Source: an uncultured Desulfobacteraceae bacterium (GTDB lineage Bacteria; Desulfobacterota; Desulfobacteria; Desulfobacterales; UBA2174). Taken from it: a DNA stretch of 58,780 nucleotides. Shown one piece after another: positions 1 to 7,376 of this stretch (the stretch's first letter is position 1; every line of letters starts with the position of its first letter). The notes under the pieces were generated by a model, which ran no database searches, was not told the DNA's origin, and saw only the letters and a program-made list of their open reading frames with translations. The translations under genes and the position numbers were made by a program. The stretch covers positions 1 to 58,780 of the forward strand of contig CALJLV010000119.1 in NCBI GenBank assembly GCA_937982505.1, written 5' to 3'.

Positions 1-45
1 GATTGACTGACGTGACTGGAGTTCAGACGTGTGCTCTTCCGATCT
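1..45. other. Illumina library adapter sequence, not genomic
   Basis: Bases 12-45 match the Illumina TruSeq read-2 adapter, beginning GTGACTGGAGTTCAG and ending GCTCTTCCGATCT. Bases 1-3 (GAT) fit the end of the P7 primer and bases 4-11 (TGACTGAC) fit an 8-nt i7 index, so all of 1-45 is library construct. Genomic sequence begins at about base 46. Translated on the minus strand, the adapter gives the tail IGRAHV, a known artefact in protein databases. Confidence 0.97.
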
Positions 46-192
46 CAGCAGAATGCCGCCGATGGAAAAGAGTTTCAAGCCGAAAATGACCTGCTGGCGC
101 GGGGAGTATGTCTTGGGAGAATAGTCGATCTCCTGCCCCCTGGGGGAGTTGTCCCCCGGCAGATCGGAGGATGCCGTTGGATGTCGTATCAT
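46..192 (-). CDS. Truncated N-terminus of an unknown, probably membrane protein
   Basis: An ATG at 192 opens a reading frame of 49 codons that runs without a stop into the adapter at the contig end. The first 37 or so residues are polar (it includes EIDYSPKTYSPRQQ) and the last residues turn hydrophobic (GLKLFSIGGILL), as expected for a cytoplasmic N-terminus entering a first membrane segment. A weak purine-rich AAAGGA lies 12-13 bases upstream. The family is not recognised and the 3' part is missing. The gene runs on the same strand as the next six genes. Any longer protein predicted here would carry adapter-encoded residues. Confidence 0.5.
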
Positions 193-306
193 GATCGTCG
201 TTTGTCCTTTGACCCGAGACTGGATGGCCGCGCCCCCTGACGGGGGCGCCTGGCGGCCCGGCCGGAGGTTTCCGGCAAAGCCGCCGCCCTTTTACCCGGC
301 AAGCCT

Positions 307-651
307 TCAGGCCGCCCGGAGTGGTGCCGCCGGCTGGGCGATCTCCATCTTGCCGCTGCCCTGGTCGTACCATCCCTGGAACAGGATCAGATCGGGGGCC
401 TCGTCCAGGCTGGTGTAGTTGACCACCCGAATCCCCCGGTCATAGGCGGCCACCGGATTGTAGATGCGCACCGCGAAGGCCGTCTTGGATCCCTCCCGGG
501 GCATCAGCAGGGCCTTGTAATTCCAGATATGGTCCGGGTTCTGGTTCAGTCGGGTCACCAGATGCTGCCCGATCTGCTGGGGCATTTCCCGCGGTTTGGG
601 GAGTTTGGGGGCGCTGCCGTCTTCCTCTTTGGCCCAGAATTTCCATTTCAT
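307..651 (-). CDS. Hypothetical protein, 114 aa
   Basis: The 114-residue product is soluble, with no signal peptide or membrane segment. The N-terminus is basic and aromatic (MKWKFWAKEE), followed by a proline/lysine-rich stretch and a mixed alpha/beta-looking body. The start is supported by AAAGGAG eight bases upstream of the ATG. No domain is recognised. It lies in a run of minus-strand genes. Between this gene and the truncated gene at the contig end is a short GC-rich hairpin (230-249, GCGCCCCC / GGGGGCGC) without a U-tract. Confidence 0.65.
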   Translation of the reverse strand: MKWKFWAKEEDGSAPKLPKPREMPQQIGQHLVTRLNQNPDHIWNYKALLMPREGSKTAFAVRIYNPVAAYDRGIRVVNYTSLDEAPDLILFQGWYDQGSGKMEIAQPAAPLRAA

Positions 652-763
652 CTTGGGGTCTCCTTTGAGCGGCAGTCGTCCCTTGGCCCGGGCGCACCGC
701 CGCCGTCACGCAATTGGAGTTGCAGGTCCGAAAAAAGATTGCCGATGCTGCGAAAATCACGAA

Positions 764-1138
764 TCAGGCAGGCACTGACGGGGGACCCCGGATGAAATCG
801 GCCGTGCGTTCGGCCCGGTGAAGGCAGGGGATGTCGGAACTGCGGTGAAAGGAAACGGATCGTCCGGCCCAGGAGAGCCGGATCCGCCAGACCACCAGTT
901 CGGTCTTGACCGGACCGTCACATGAATGGAGGTTGGTGCGCCGTCCGACGATGACGGTGGGCGGCACGCTGTTCTCGAAGGCCGCCGTGTAAACGAGGGT
1001 GCGACGGTCGGCGTCGCTGTCGGTCAACCCGACAGCCCAGCCGACGGACCAGTCGGTGACCGCCACCGCCGGCGTCAGGCAAAGGAGCAGGAGCAGTGAA
1101 ATCGCGACCCGAAATCGGTGAAAGCGGATCAACGCCAT
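764..1138 (-). CDS. Hypothetical secreted protein, 124 aa
   Basis: The predicted protein starts with a basic n-region, a leucine-rich hydrophobic core (ISLLLLLCL) and an AVA-type cleavage site near residue 26, so a Sec signal peptide is likely. The mature part is about 98 residues with two or three cysteines and no recognised domain. The ribosome binding site is poor (GAGG abuts the ATG), so the exact start is uncertain. It lies between two other minus-strand hypothetical genes, with a 55-bp gap to the upstream one. Codon positions look normal for this genome, but there is no family to confirm that the gene is real. Confidence 0.45.
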   Translation of the reverse strand: MALIRFHRFRVAISLLLLLCLTPAVAVTDWSVGWAVGLTDSDADRRTLVYTAAFENSVPPTVIVGRRTNLHSCDGPVKTELVVWRIRLSWAGRSVSFHRSSDIPCLHRAERTADFIRGPPSVPA

Positions 1139-1193
1139 CCTCGAGCTCTCTTCCCGGATCAGTTCCGGCGGGGAGGACCGCAGTTTCGGCAGA

Positions 1194-1547
1194 TCATAGA
1201 TCGTCCTGGCCCAGGGCCGCCCGGCCCATCCAGTTGTGCATGGTCGTCCAAACGGTCTGATAGGCCTTCTGGCGGGCCGTGTCGCTGCTGGAAACGATGT
1301 TGTCCCTGACGGTGGCGTAGTCCAGATGCTCCACGTAATCGCTCAGGTATTGAATCCAGGCCGATTTTTTGAGCACCACGAAAAAACGGTACGGCGATTC
1401 GGCGGTCTCCCGGATCGGGCCGTCATCGCTGATCTTCTTCAACAGGGACTTCAGATCCGCCCTGGATTTGGCCCGGATCATGATTTCGTCCGCCTGGCAT
1501 TCCTTGAAAACCGCGGTGAAAAACCCATCCTTGGTGAAAACCCACAT
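1194..1547 (-). CDS. Conserved-type hypothetical protein, 117 aa (MWVFTKDGFF N-terminus)
   Basis: The start is placed at the ATG at 1547, which has AGGAG upstream at a good distance; the frame is open 28 codons further but that part lacks a ribosome binding site and overlaps a repeat. The N-terminus MWVFTKDGFFTAV, with two further short strands and the pattern IRAKSRADLKSLLK, resembles a small protein commonly seen in deltaproteobacteria whose function is unknown. There is no signal peptide, no membrane segment and no cysteine cluster beyond one Cys. It is a single soluble alpha/beta domain. The gene stands downstream of the NlpC/P60 lipoprotein gene, separated from it by mosaic repeat A. Confidence 0.65.
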   Translation of the reverse strand: MWVFTKDGFFTAVFKECQADEIMIRAKSRADLKSLLKKISDDGPIRETAESPYRFFVVLKKSAWIQYLSDYVEHLDYATVRDNIVSSSDTARQKAYQTVWTTMHNWMGRAALGQDDL

Positions 1548-1652
1548 GGCCTGCTCCTCATGGGAAGGGGTTGGCTGTCCCGAGAATCCGGCGATTGTTC
1601 TGATTCTGGGACATCCCCCGGGAACTGTCAAGACGGAGGCCGGGGGGCTGGT

Positions 1653-1742
1653 GAAATCCCCCCCGGCCCCCCTTTGTCAAAAGGGGGGAGTGGAGATCGC
1701 TTTCCGTTTGGGCAGGGAATTTACCGGTCACGGTTTTATCGA
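1653..1742. repeat. Dispersed mosaic intergenic repeat, copy A
   Basis: This is one of four related intergenic copies in the window. It contains two blocks. A hairpin block (about 1653-1699) is built on CCCCCCTTTG and AAAGGGGGG with AAATCCCCCC beside it. A second block (1721-1740) is the reverse complement of GATAAAACCGTGACCGG. The same hairpin block recurs at 45440-45480 and the second block recurs at 7319, 11215 and 45366. The order and combination of blocks differ between copies. Confidence 0.7.
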
Positions 1743-1790
1743 AGGGGGGCCGGTTTGGGGCACGGCGGCGGAGAAAAGAGCCGCAAGGCA

Positions 1791-3107
1791 TCACTCCAGG
1801 CGCGCCATCCCGGTGAGCCTGTCCAGGAGCCGGCCGCCGGGAGGCACCCCGGAGAGCTCCCGGCCCGGCTCCAGCGAAGTGACCACCGTGCGGCCCACCA
1901 CCAGGCGCCCGGAACCGTTGCGCCCGCCCGTGCGGATCCCCCACATGGCGTGGCAGGCCACGGCGCGGCCGGAATCCGGATCCTGGCCCAGGTAGAGCAT
2001 GACATGTCCGGGCATGTAGAGGATGGTCAGCAGCGGAACCCCCTGCCGGCGGATCAGGCGCTCTTTTTCGGGGCCGCCCAGGCCCTCCAGCGCCACCCAG
2101 TGCCCCGCCCGGGCCTGGTCCCTGGAGTTGCGCGGCAAGGGGATGCCGAAAACGCCCAGGAGATCCTGGATCAGGGCCGAGCAGTCGCGGTTCTCGTAGA
2201 GCCCGCCCCACCCGTAGGGCTGTCCCATGAGCGCGTTGAGCAGCTCCACGGCGTTGTCCCGGGTGGCGGCGAAGGGGAGTCGCCCGGCGTCCGCCCGGGG
2301 CACCACCCCTTGACGGATCCGCGCCCGGCCCAGGTGGTCGCGCACCGGCACGCCCACCGTCCAACCGGTGCCGGGCCGGGGATCGCCGGCCAGGGGAAGG
2401 GTCATGCCCACCCGCCCGGAGATCAGAAAACGCCCGTCCGGCTCGGCCACCGCAATACGGTCGGCCCGGAATCCGATGAGGGGGGCGGCGCCGTAGGCGC
2501 GGATGAAATCCGGATCCACCAGGGCGATCTCCGGCCACCGGACCCAGCCGGCGGCCCAGTCGGTTTCCACCAGGGCCCATTCCCCGCTGCGGCTCACGTG
2601 GGTGATCAAAAGCGGCGTGCCGGCGGCGACCAGGGAGTTTTGCATCTGATCGAAGGGAAAACCCCGGCCGGGCGCCGAGGGGTCGAAGAATACCGGCTTG
2701 TGGGTGGGAAAGACCCGCAAGGACGCATGGAGCACCGTGACGGCCGGCAAATGCCGCGACGGGTAGGCGGCCCGATCCGCTTCCCGGGCCATGGCCTCGC
2801 TCCAGTCCGGCGGCAGAGGCAGGCTGGTTTCGTTGTAAATCGTGCGAAACCCGTAGCGCCGGAAGCCGGAAAAAACCTCGTCGGCCCCATACCTGGGTTT
2901 TTCCCGGTGCCAGGGAGCGAAGAAGCGCGCCTGCCAGTCCCGGTACAGCACCGCCTGGCGGTCCGGGGAGATGAAGGGTTCCGTGGATGCGGGCAGATAA
3001 TGGCCGGCATCCTGGGGAAGCACTTCCAAATCCCGGATCGTGGCGGGCTGGACCGCCGTGCAGGCGCAAACGATCAGACAGAAAAACAGCCACAGGGTTC
3101 TGGGCAT
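1791..3107 (-). CDS. NlpC/P60 family lipoprotein with SH3-like domains
   Basis: This is a predicted outer-envelope cysteine peptidase cutting peptidoglycan stem peptides. From the ATG at 3107 it has a lipoprotein signal (MPRTLWLFFCLIVCAC), an N-terminal region typical of the 'SH3 plus NlpC/P60' hydrolases, two SH3-like domains (roughly residues 130-260) and a C-terminal NlpC/P60 domain. The catalytic Cys lies in NRDCSALIQ, the His in YMPGHVMLYLG, and the third polar residue is probably the His of ACHAMWGI. Length, about 438 residues, is normal for this architecture. The frame stays open upstream to 3182 through a relic with a better ribosome binding site (see next entry); a start there would put 25 residues before the signal peptide, so 3107 is preferred. 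Confidence 0.8.
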   Translation of the reverse strand: MPRTLWLFFCLIVCACTAVQPATIRDLEVLPQDAGHYLPASTEPFISPDRQAVLYRDWQARFFAPWHREKPRYGADEVFSGFRRYGFRTIYNETSLPLPPDWSEAMAREADRAAYPSRHLPAVTVLHASLRVFPTHKPVFFDPSAPGRGFPFDQMQNSLVAAGTPLLITHVSRSGEWALVETDWAAGWVRWPEIALVDPDFIRAYGAAPLIGFRADRIAVAEPDGRFLISGRVGMTLPLAGDPRPGTGWTVGVPVRDHLGRARIRQGVVPRADAGRLPFAATRDNAVELLNALMGQPYGWGGLYENRDCSALIQDLLGVFGIPLPRNSRDQARAGHWVALEGLGGPEKERLIRRQGVPLLTILYMPGHVMLYLGQDPDSGRAVACHAMWGIRTGGRNGSGRLVVGRTVVTSLEPGRELSGVPPGGRLLDRLTGMARLE

Positions 3108-3182
3108 CGAAGATCCAGCCTTGGACCTGACGAAGAACGGAACCTTTTGAATGGCGGCCTCGGCCTCCGGGGTCCAGTCCAT
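3108..3182 (-). pseudogene. Relic of a PCP_red-type gene fused in frame to the lipoprotein gene
   Basis: The ATG at 3182 has a good AGGGAG ribosome binding site and encodes MDWTPEAEAAIQKVPFFVR, which resembles the beginning of the PCP_red domain, a small helical domain related to the C-terminus of the light-independent protochlorophyllide reductase B subunit and also found as a stand-alone protein in anaerobes. The similarity stops after about 20 residues, and the frame then runs straight into the lipoprotein signal peptide. It sits 22 bases after the antiporter stop. A deletion that removed most of a small gene is the simplest reading. Confidence 0.5.
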
Positions 3183-3204
3183 GATGCGGCTCCCTGGCGT
3201 CGGG

Positions 3205-4917
3205 TTATGCTCCTGCTGCATTGATTCTGGCGGCCACGTTGATCAGCGCCAGCGCATCGGTGAAGCTCCGGGCCTGCAGCAGGCCTTGGAGAAGACGGCC
3301 GGATTTGAAGAGCCGGGCGATTTGGGCAACGATTTCCAACTGGAGGGCGGGGTCCCGGACCGGGGTCAGAATCAGGAAAATCACGTGGGCCGGTTCCCCG
3401 TCGGGGGCGTCGAAATCGATGCCTGCCCTGGAAATCCCCATCGCCACAATCGGGTCGTTCAACTGGTCGATGCGGGCATGGGGAAGCGCCACCCCCTTGC
3501 CGATCCCCGTGCTGAGCGCTTCCTCGCGCTGCCAGACCGCCGCTTCCAGTTCCGGACCGTCCAGCCCGGCCGCCTGGCTGATTGCCGCCGTCATCTCCCG
3601 GATGACTTGGCGACGGGATGACGCCTTGAGGTCCGGCATGAAAAACTGGGCCGTCAGGATCGCGCCGATCCTTCGAGGAACAATCGGCTGGAGGATGCGT
3701 CGAATCAATGGCCCGCTGATCATGGAGGTGGCCATTGCCATGACCACCAGCGCCACGAAAAGGCGCTCATCGATGATTCCTTCCTCAAGGGCCAGCAGAC
3801 CGATGATGATCCCCATGGCGCCGACCGATACCATCGCCGCCCCCACGGCCCCCGCCTCCACCGGCGGCATGCGGGCCCATCGGGCGCCGAGCATCCCACC
3901 GGCCAGTTTGCAGCTCAGGGCTAGTCCCAGAACGATCAGGACCAGGGGCAGGTCGAACTGGGTCGCGAAATTGACCTTCAGGCCGATGGAGGCGAAGAAA
4001 ACCGGCGCGAAAATAAAGGAGATGAAATGGTCGATGGTCACACGGGTCGATTCGCGCAGGTGGGTCGAGTCGCCGATGGCCGCCCCCACCAGAAAAGCGC
4101 CGAAGATGGCGTGAATCCCGATCCACTGTGTCAGGGCAGCCCCGAGGAGGGTCAAGACCAAAGCGAAGCTCAGTTCTCCTGCCGGCCATCGGGTATAGGC
4201 CTGCACGAAGGGCAGGGTCCGATGGATGACCCAGCGGCCCGGACCGAGAACCGCGCCGGCAAAGGCCAAGGTCCAGGCGATGGTGGGGAAAATGGACATC
4301 TGGGTCAGGCCGCCGCTGCCCATGAGCGCCAACACGATGGCAAAGATGACCCAGCCGACCAGATCGTTGAAGACGGCCCCACTGATCACCACCATCCCCA
4401 GGTCGCTGCGGTAGAGGTCCATGTCCATGAGGGTCTTGGCGATGATGGGCAGAGCGGAGATCGAAACGGCGGTGGCCATGAAGAGCGAAAACAAGAGCTG
4501 GCCCGTTCCCTCGGGTCGCCCCAGGAGCCCGGGCATTGCCCAGGCCGCGGCAAAGGTAACGGAAAAAGGGAAAAAGAGGCTTCCGATTCCCACCTTGAGA
4601 CCGACCGGCCCTTGGCGCCAGATGGTGGACAGATCCACATGAAGGCCGGCCACCATGAGAAACAGAACGATGGCCAGGGTCGAGATGGCTTCCAGGGCAA
4701 TGGCGCCCGGACCGCTGGCGGGAAACAGAAGGGCCTGAAATCCGGGCATCAGATTGCCCAGGACCGTCGGACCGAGCAAGACCCCGGCCAACATCTCGCC
4801 CAGCACCGACGGTTGGTGGAATCGCCTGGCCACCTCGCCCAGCACGTGGGCCGCGCCGAGCAGGATCCCCAAAGACAGAAACAACTTTGTAATATGGGGA
4901 TGGGTCAGATTCTCCAC
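3205..4917 (-). CDS. Kef-type monovalent cation/H+ antiporter fused to a PTS EIIA domain
   Basis: The first 400 or so residues form a CPA2 Na+/H+ exchanger domain with about 12-13 hydrophobic segments (for example LSLGILLGAAHVLGEV and the GEMLAGVLLGPTVLG motif typical of the family). The last 150 residues form a PTS fructose/nitrogen-type EIIA domain. Its phosphorylatable histidine is in GKGVALPHAR, after REEALSTGIG. The start is set at GTG 4917 because a strong AAAGGAGG lies upstream; an in-frame ATG at 4971 would overlap the amidase gene. The protein sits in the inner membrane, and the EIIA domain suggests control of cation flux by PTS phosphorylation or by nutrient state; that role is inferred. 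No PTS EI/HPr genes are in the window. Confidence 0.88.
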   Translation of the reverse strand: MENLTHPHITKLFLSLGILLGAAHVLGEVARRFHQPSVLGEMLAGVLLGPTVLGNLMPGFQALLFPASGPGAIALEAISTLAIVLFLMVAGLHVDLSTIWRQGPVGLKVGIGSLFFPFSVTFAAAWAMPGLLGRPEGTGQLLFSLFMATAVSISALPIIAKTLMDMDLYRSDLGMVVISGAVFNDLVGWVIFAIVLALMGSGGLTQMSIFPTIAWTLAFAGAVLGPGRWVIHRTLPFVQAYTRWPAGELSFALVLTLLGAALTQWIGIHAIFGAFLVGAAIGDSTHLRESTRVTIDHFISFIFAPVFFASIGLKVNFATQFDLPLVLIVLGLALSCKLAGGMLGARWARMPPVEAGAVGAAMVSVGAMGIIIGLLALEEGIIDERLFVALVVMAMATSMISGPLIRRILQPIVPRRIGAILTAQFFMPDLKASSRRQVIREMTAAISQAAGLDGPELEAAVWQREEALSTGIGKGVALPHARIDQLNDPIVAMGISRAGIDFDAPDGEPAHVIFLILTPVRDPALQLEIVAQIARLFKSGRLLQGLLQARSFTDALALINVAARINAAGA

Positions 4918-4942
4918 GCTAGCCCCGCCTCCTTTTTTCGCT

Positions 4943-6466
4943 TCAACCCTTGACCCCTCGTCCCGGCGCATCCCTGTGGCAAGGCGGCGGCCGCCGGTGG
5001 AACCACGGCCGGGCCTGTTCGAGCTGGGCGGCGAGGCGCAAGAGGCGGTCCTCGGCGCCGAAGGGGCCCATGAACTGGACCCCGCAGGGAATCCCGGCCC
5101 CGGTCCAGAAAAGGGGCACGCTCATGGCCGGCAGGCCGCAGAGGTTGGCCACCAGGTTGAACGGGACCCGCGCCAGACTGCGGGTGGCCATGCGGTCCAC
5201 CAGGCCGGCACGGTTGAACAGCCCCCCCAGGCCCAGGCGATTGACCGTCCGGAGCATCAGGGCCTCGACCCCGCGGGGCGCCAGCTCGCCGATACGGCTG
5301 GGCGGCTCGGCCGTGGTGGGCGTCAGGTAAATATCGTAGTCCTCGAAGAAATGGCCCATGTTGCGCGCCTCCAAATCCCAGCGGCGCATGGCCTCGACGA
5401 AATCGCCGGCCGTCAGGGTGCGGCCCAGGAGCCCCAGAAGCCAGGTGACCGCCTCGACGTCCGTGCGACGCGCCCGGCGCCCGATCTTGCGGCCCAGATC
5501 CCGGATATCGGCGGCCGTCTCGCCGAAATACATGGTGACATAGCTCCGGGCCAACGCCTTGCCGTCCACCGCCGGGGCGTCCTCCTGCACGTAGTGGCCC
5601 AGACCGGCCAGAAGGACCGCCGCGTCTTCCACCGCCTTGACGCAATCGGGATGGACCGGGGTGCCGATGGGCGAACGGTGGTTGAAGGCGATCTTGAGCC
5701 GGCCCGGATCGGCCCCCACCTCCTGCAGATAGGGGCGCGCCGGAGGCCGGACCTCGTAGGGCGCCCCGGTGTCCGGACCGCTGGTGGCGTCCAGGGCCGC
5801 CGCGCTGTCGCGCACCGAGCGGCTGATCACGTGGGGCTGCACCGCGCCCTGCCAGTTGCGGGCATGGCCGGGCCCGTTGGGATTGCGCCCGTGTGAGGGC
5901 TTGAGGCCGAAAAGACCGCAGTAGGAAGCGGGGATGCGGATCGAGCCGCCCCCGTCGCCGGCCGAGGCCATGGGCACCACGCCGGCGGCCACCGCCGCGG
6001 CCGAGCCACCGGAAGAGCCTCCGGGCGACAGATCCGGGTTCCAGGGGTTGCGGCAGGGGCCGAAAAGGTCCGGCTCGGTGACCGGCATCAGCCCGAATTC
6101 GGGGACGCTGGTGCGGCCGATGACCACCAGACCGGCCCGTTTGAAGCGCACCACCATCTCGTCGTCGTGATCCGGCCGGAAGCTTCGCAGGGCCCGGCAG
6201 CCGTTGCTCATGGGCATCCCGCGGTCGGCGAAATGCAGGTCCTTGAGCAGGAAGGGGACTCCGCTGAACGGTCCTTCGGCCGGCCGCGCGGCCCGGCGCC
6301 GGGCCTCCTCGTCCATGCGCCAGGCCACCGCGTTGAGAACCGGATTGGCCCGGTCGATCCGTTCCAGGGCCGCCTCGCAAAGCTCCAGGGGCGAGACTTG
6401 CCGGCTGCGGACCAGATCGGCCAGGCCCAGGGCATCGTACTCCTCATACTCCGCGAAATTGCCCAT
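4943..6466 (-). CDS. Amidase signature family hydrolase
   Basis: This 507-residue protein has the full amidase-signature Ser-cisSer-Lys triad: the lysine in PFLLKDL, the cis-serine in SPGGSSGGSAAAVAAG and the nucleophile serine in DGGGSIRIPAS. The family hydrolyses carboxamides. The closest recognisable subgroup is the 6-aminohexanoate-cyclic-dimer hydrolase/fatty-amide-hydrolase-like amidases, rather than GatA, because no gatB or gatC is adjacent. The protein is cytoplasmic with no signal peptide. The ATG at 6466 has AAAGGA upstream. The gene lies between the LysE-type exporter upstream (21-bp gap) and the antiporter downstream (25-bp gap), suggesting co-transcription. The substrate cannot be read from the sequence. 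Confidence 0.88.
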   Translation of the reverse strand: MGNFAEYEEYDALGLADLVRSRQVSPLELCEAALERIDRANPVLNAVAWRMDEEARRRAARPAEGPFSGVPFLLKDLHFADRGMPMSNGCRALRSFRPDHDDEMVVRFKRAGLVVIGRTSVPEFGLMPVTEPDLFGPCRNPWNPDLSPGGSSGGSAAAVAAGVVPMASAGDGGGSIRIPASYCGLFGLKPSHGRNPNGPGHARNWQGAVQPHVISRSVRDSAAALDATSGPDTGAPYEVRPPARPYLQEVGADPGRLKIAFNHRSPIGTPVHPDCVKAVEDAAVLLAGLGHYVQEDAPAVDGKALARSYVTMYFGETAADIRDLGRKIGRRARRTDVEAVTWLLGLLGRTLTAGDFVEAMRRWDLEARNMGHFFEDYDIYLTPTTAEPPSRIGELAPRGVEALMLRTVNRLGLGGLFNRAGLVDRMATRSLARVPFNLVANLCGLPAMSVPLFWTGAGIPCGVQFMGPFGAEDRLLRLAAQLEQARPWFHRRPPPCHRDAPGRGVKG

Positions 6467-6487
6467 GCACGCATCCTTTGTTCGGGT

Positions 6488-7132
6488 TCAGATCCACCAG
6501 TGCCAAAGCCGCTGCACCCCGGCATATCCGAAAAGACCGGCGAAAACGATCAAAAAAATGGCGCAGGCCCCCATGAGGCCCCGGTAGAAGCGATCGCTCA
6601 TGAAACGCCGGCCCTTCCAGACCGCCACCGAAACCGCCGTGTACCAGGCCAGGTCGGCCAGGATATGGCCGCTGAAAAAGACCACCACGCCCCAGAGGCC
6701 GAAGCTCAGACTGTGGGTGATATACCCCAGGCCGATGGAAACCCACCAGATGATCCAGTACGGGTTGACCAGGCTCAACACGATTCCCGCCAGGACCAGG
6801 TTGCCCGGGGCCGGGCGCCGGAAATCCGCCGCCAGCCGCAGCCGGGGCAGATCCCGCAGCATGCCCCAGGCCATCCAGACCAGCACGGCGCCCCCGGCCA
6901 GGGCCGTGGCCACGAACACCGCTTCGGTTTGGAGCAGGGGGCCGAGGCCCAGGACCAGGGCCGCCACCAGGGTCAGCTCCAGGATCCCGTGGCCCAGGAT
7001 CAGCAGGGGCCCGACCCCCGGGCCGCGCCGGGAGCTCTCGCCGACGGTCACGGTAAAGAGGGGCCCGGGCATCATGGCGCCGGAAAGGGCCACGGCGAAG
7101 GAGGTGGCGAAGATGGCGGCCAGGGTCAGCAC
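6488..7132 (-). CDS. LysE/RhtB family amino-acid exporter
   Basis: This protein of 214 residues has about six membrane segments. The N-terminal motif SGAMMPGPLFTVTVGESSRRG, the internal NPYWIIWW motif and the overall length match the LysE/RhtB exporters, which expel amino acids or related metabolites. The start is a GTG at 7132: a stop codon lies seven codons upstream in frame and no in-frame ATG precedes it. It is followed at a short distance by the amidase gene. The upstream 150 bases carry a decayed MazG-like gene, so the promoter and ribosome binding site may be inherited from that gene. The transported substrate is unknown. Confidence 0.85.
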   Translation of the reverse strand: MLTLAAIFATSFAVALSGAMMPGPLFTVTVGESSRRGPGVGPLLILGHGILELTLVAALVLGLGPLLQTEAVFVATALAGGAVLVWMAWGMLRDLPRLRLAADFRRPAPGNLVLAGIVLSLVNPYWIIWWVSIGLGYITHSLSFGLWGVVVFFSGHILADLAWYTAVSVAVWKGRRFMSDRFYRGLMGACAIFLIVFAGLFGYAGVQRLWHWWI

Positions 7133-7150
7133 GGGGAGTCGGATCCCATC

Positions 7151-7279
7151 CTTTTAGAAACGACGGCCATTCGGAAAAATAGCGCACCCCGTAGGTGCGC
7201 ACCCAGGCGTCGATGCGCGCCTGAAGCGGCGCCAGGTCCGGGTCCGGAGGGATTTGAGGGTTGTCTCCGCAAGGGTCAT
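7151..7279 (-). pseudogene. Truncated, frameshifted MazG-like pyrophosphohydrolase relic
   Basis: A frame upstream of the LysE-type gene encodes LQARIDAWVRTYGVRYFSE, which matches the start of small MazG-like nucleotide pyrophosphohydrolases. An ATG at 7279 with AGGAAG upstream begins MTLAETT in a different frame; adding one C to the CCC run right after it would join the two frames into a normal-looking N-terminus. The catalytic helices (ExxE...ExxD) are missing because the sequence ends after about 40 codons. This is a real-looking but dead 5' gene fragment. Confidence 0.55.
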
Positions 7280-7317
7280 GGGGCGGCTGTCTTCCTGAAT
7301 GGGTAAACGCTTTACGG

Positions 7318-7376
7318 GTGATGAAACCGTGACCGGCAAAGTCCCCTCCCCCCCGGGGAGTTCAGGCGTCACCCGT
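7318..7376. repeat. Dispersed mosaic intergenic repeat, copy B
   Basis: This copy contains GATGAAACCGTGACCGG (7319-7335) followed, after a C-rich spacer, by GGAGTTCAGGCGTCA (7357-7371). It overlaps the last codons of tyrA. The same two blocks in the same order form copy C at 11214. Confidence 0.75.

Noticed and set aside
23..373. Long minus-strand frame ending in IGRAHV
   Set aside because: Its last residues are encoded by Illumina adapter and its upper part overlaps the well-supported hypothetical gene; only the piece from 192 to 46 is retained as a partial gene.
1236..3224. 662-residue plus-strand frame
   Set aside because: GC-rich mirror frame of the NlpC/P60 gene and its neighbour; low-complexity Gly/Arg/Pro sequence with no start signal.
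6444..7202. 252-residue minus-strand frame over the LysE gene
   Set aside because: It starts with the MazG-like residues but then runs out of frame through the exporter gene as Arg/Gly/Pro-rich shadow sequence. Only its start is meaningful (relic).
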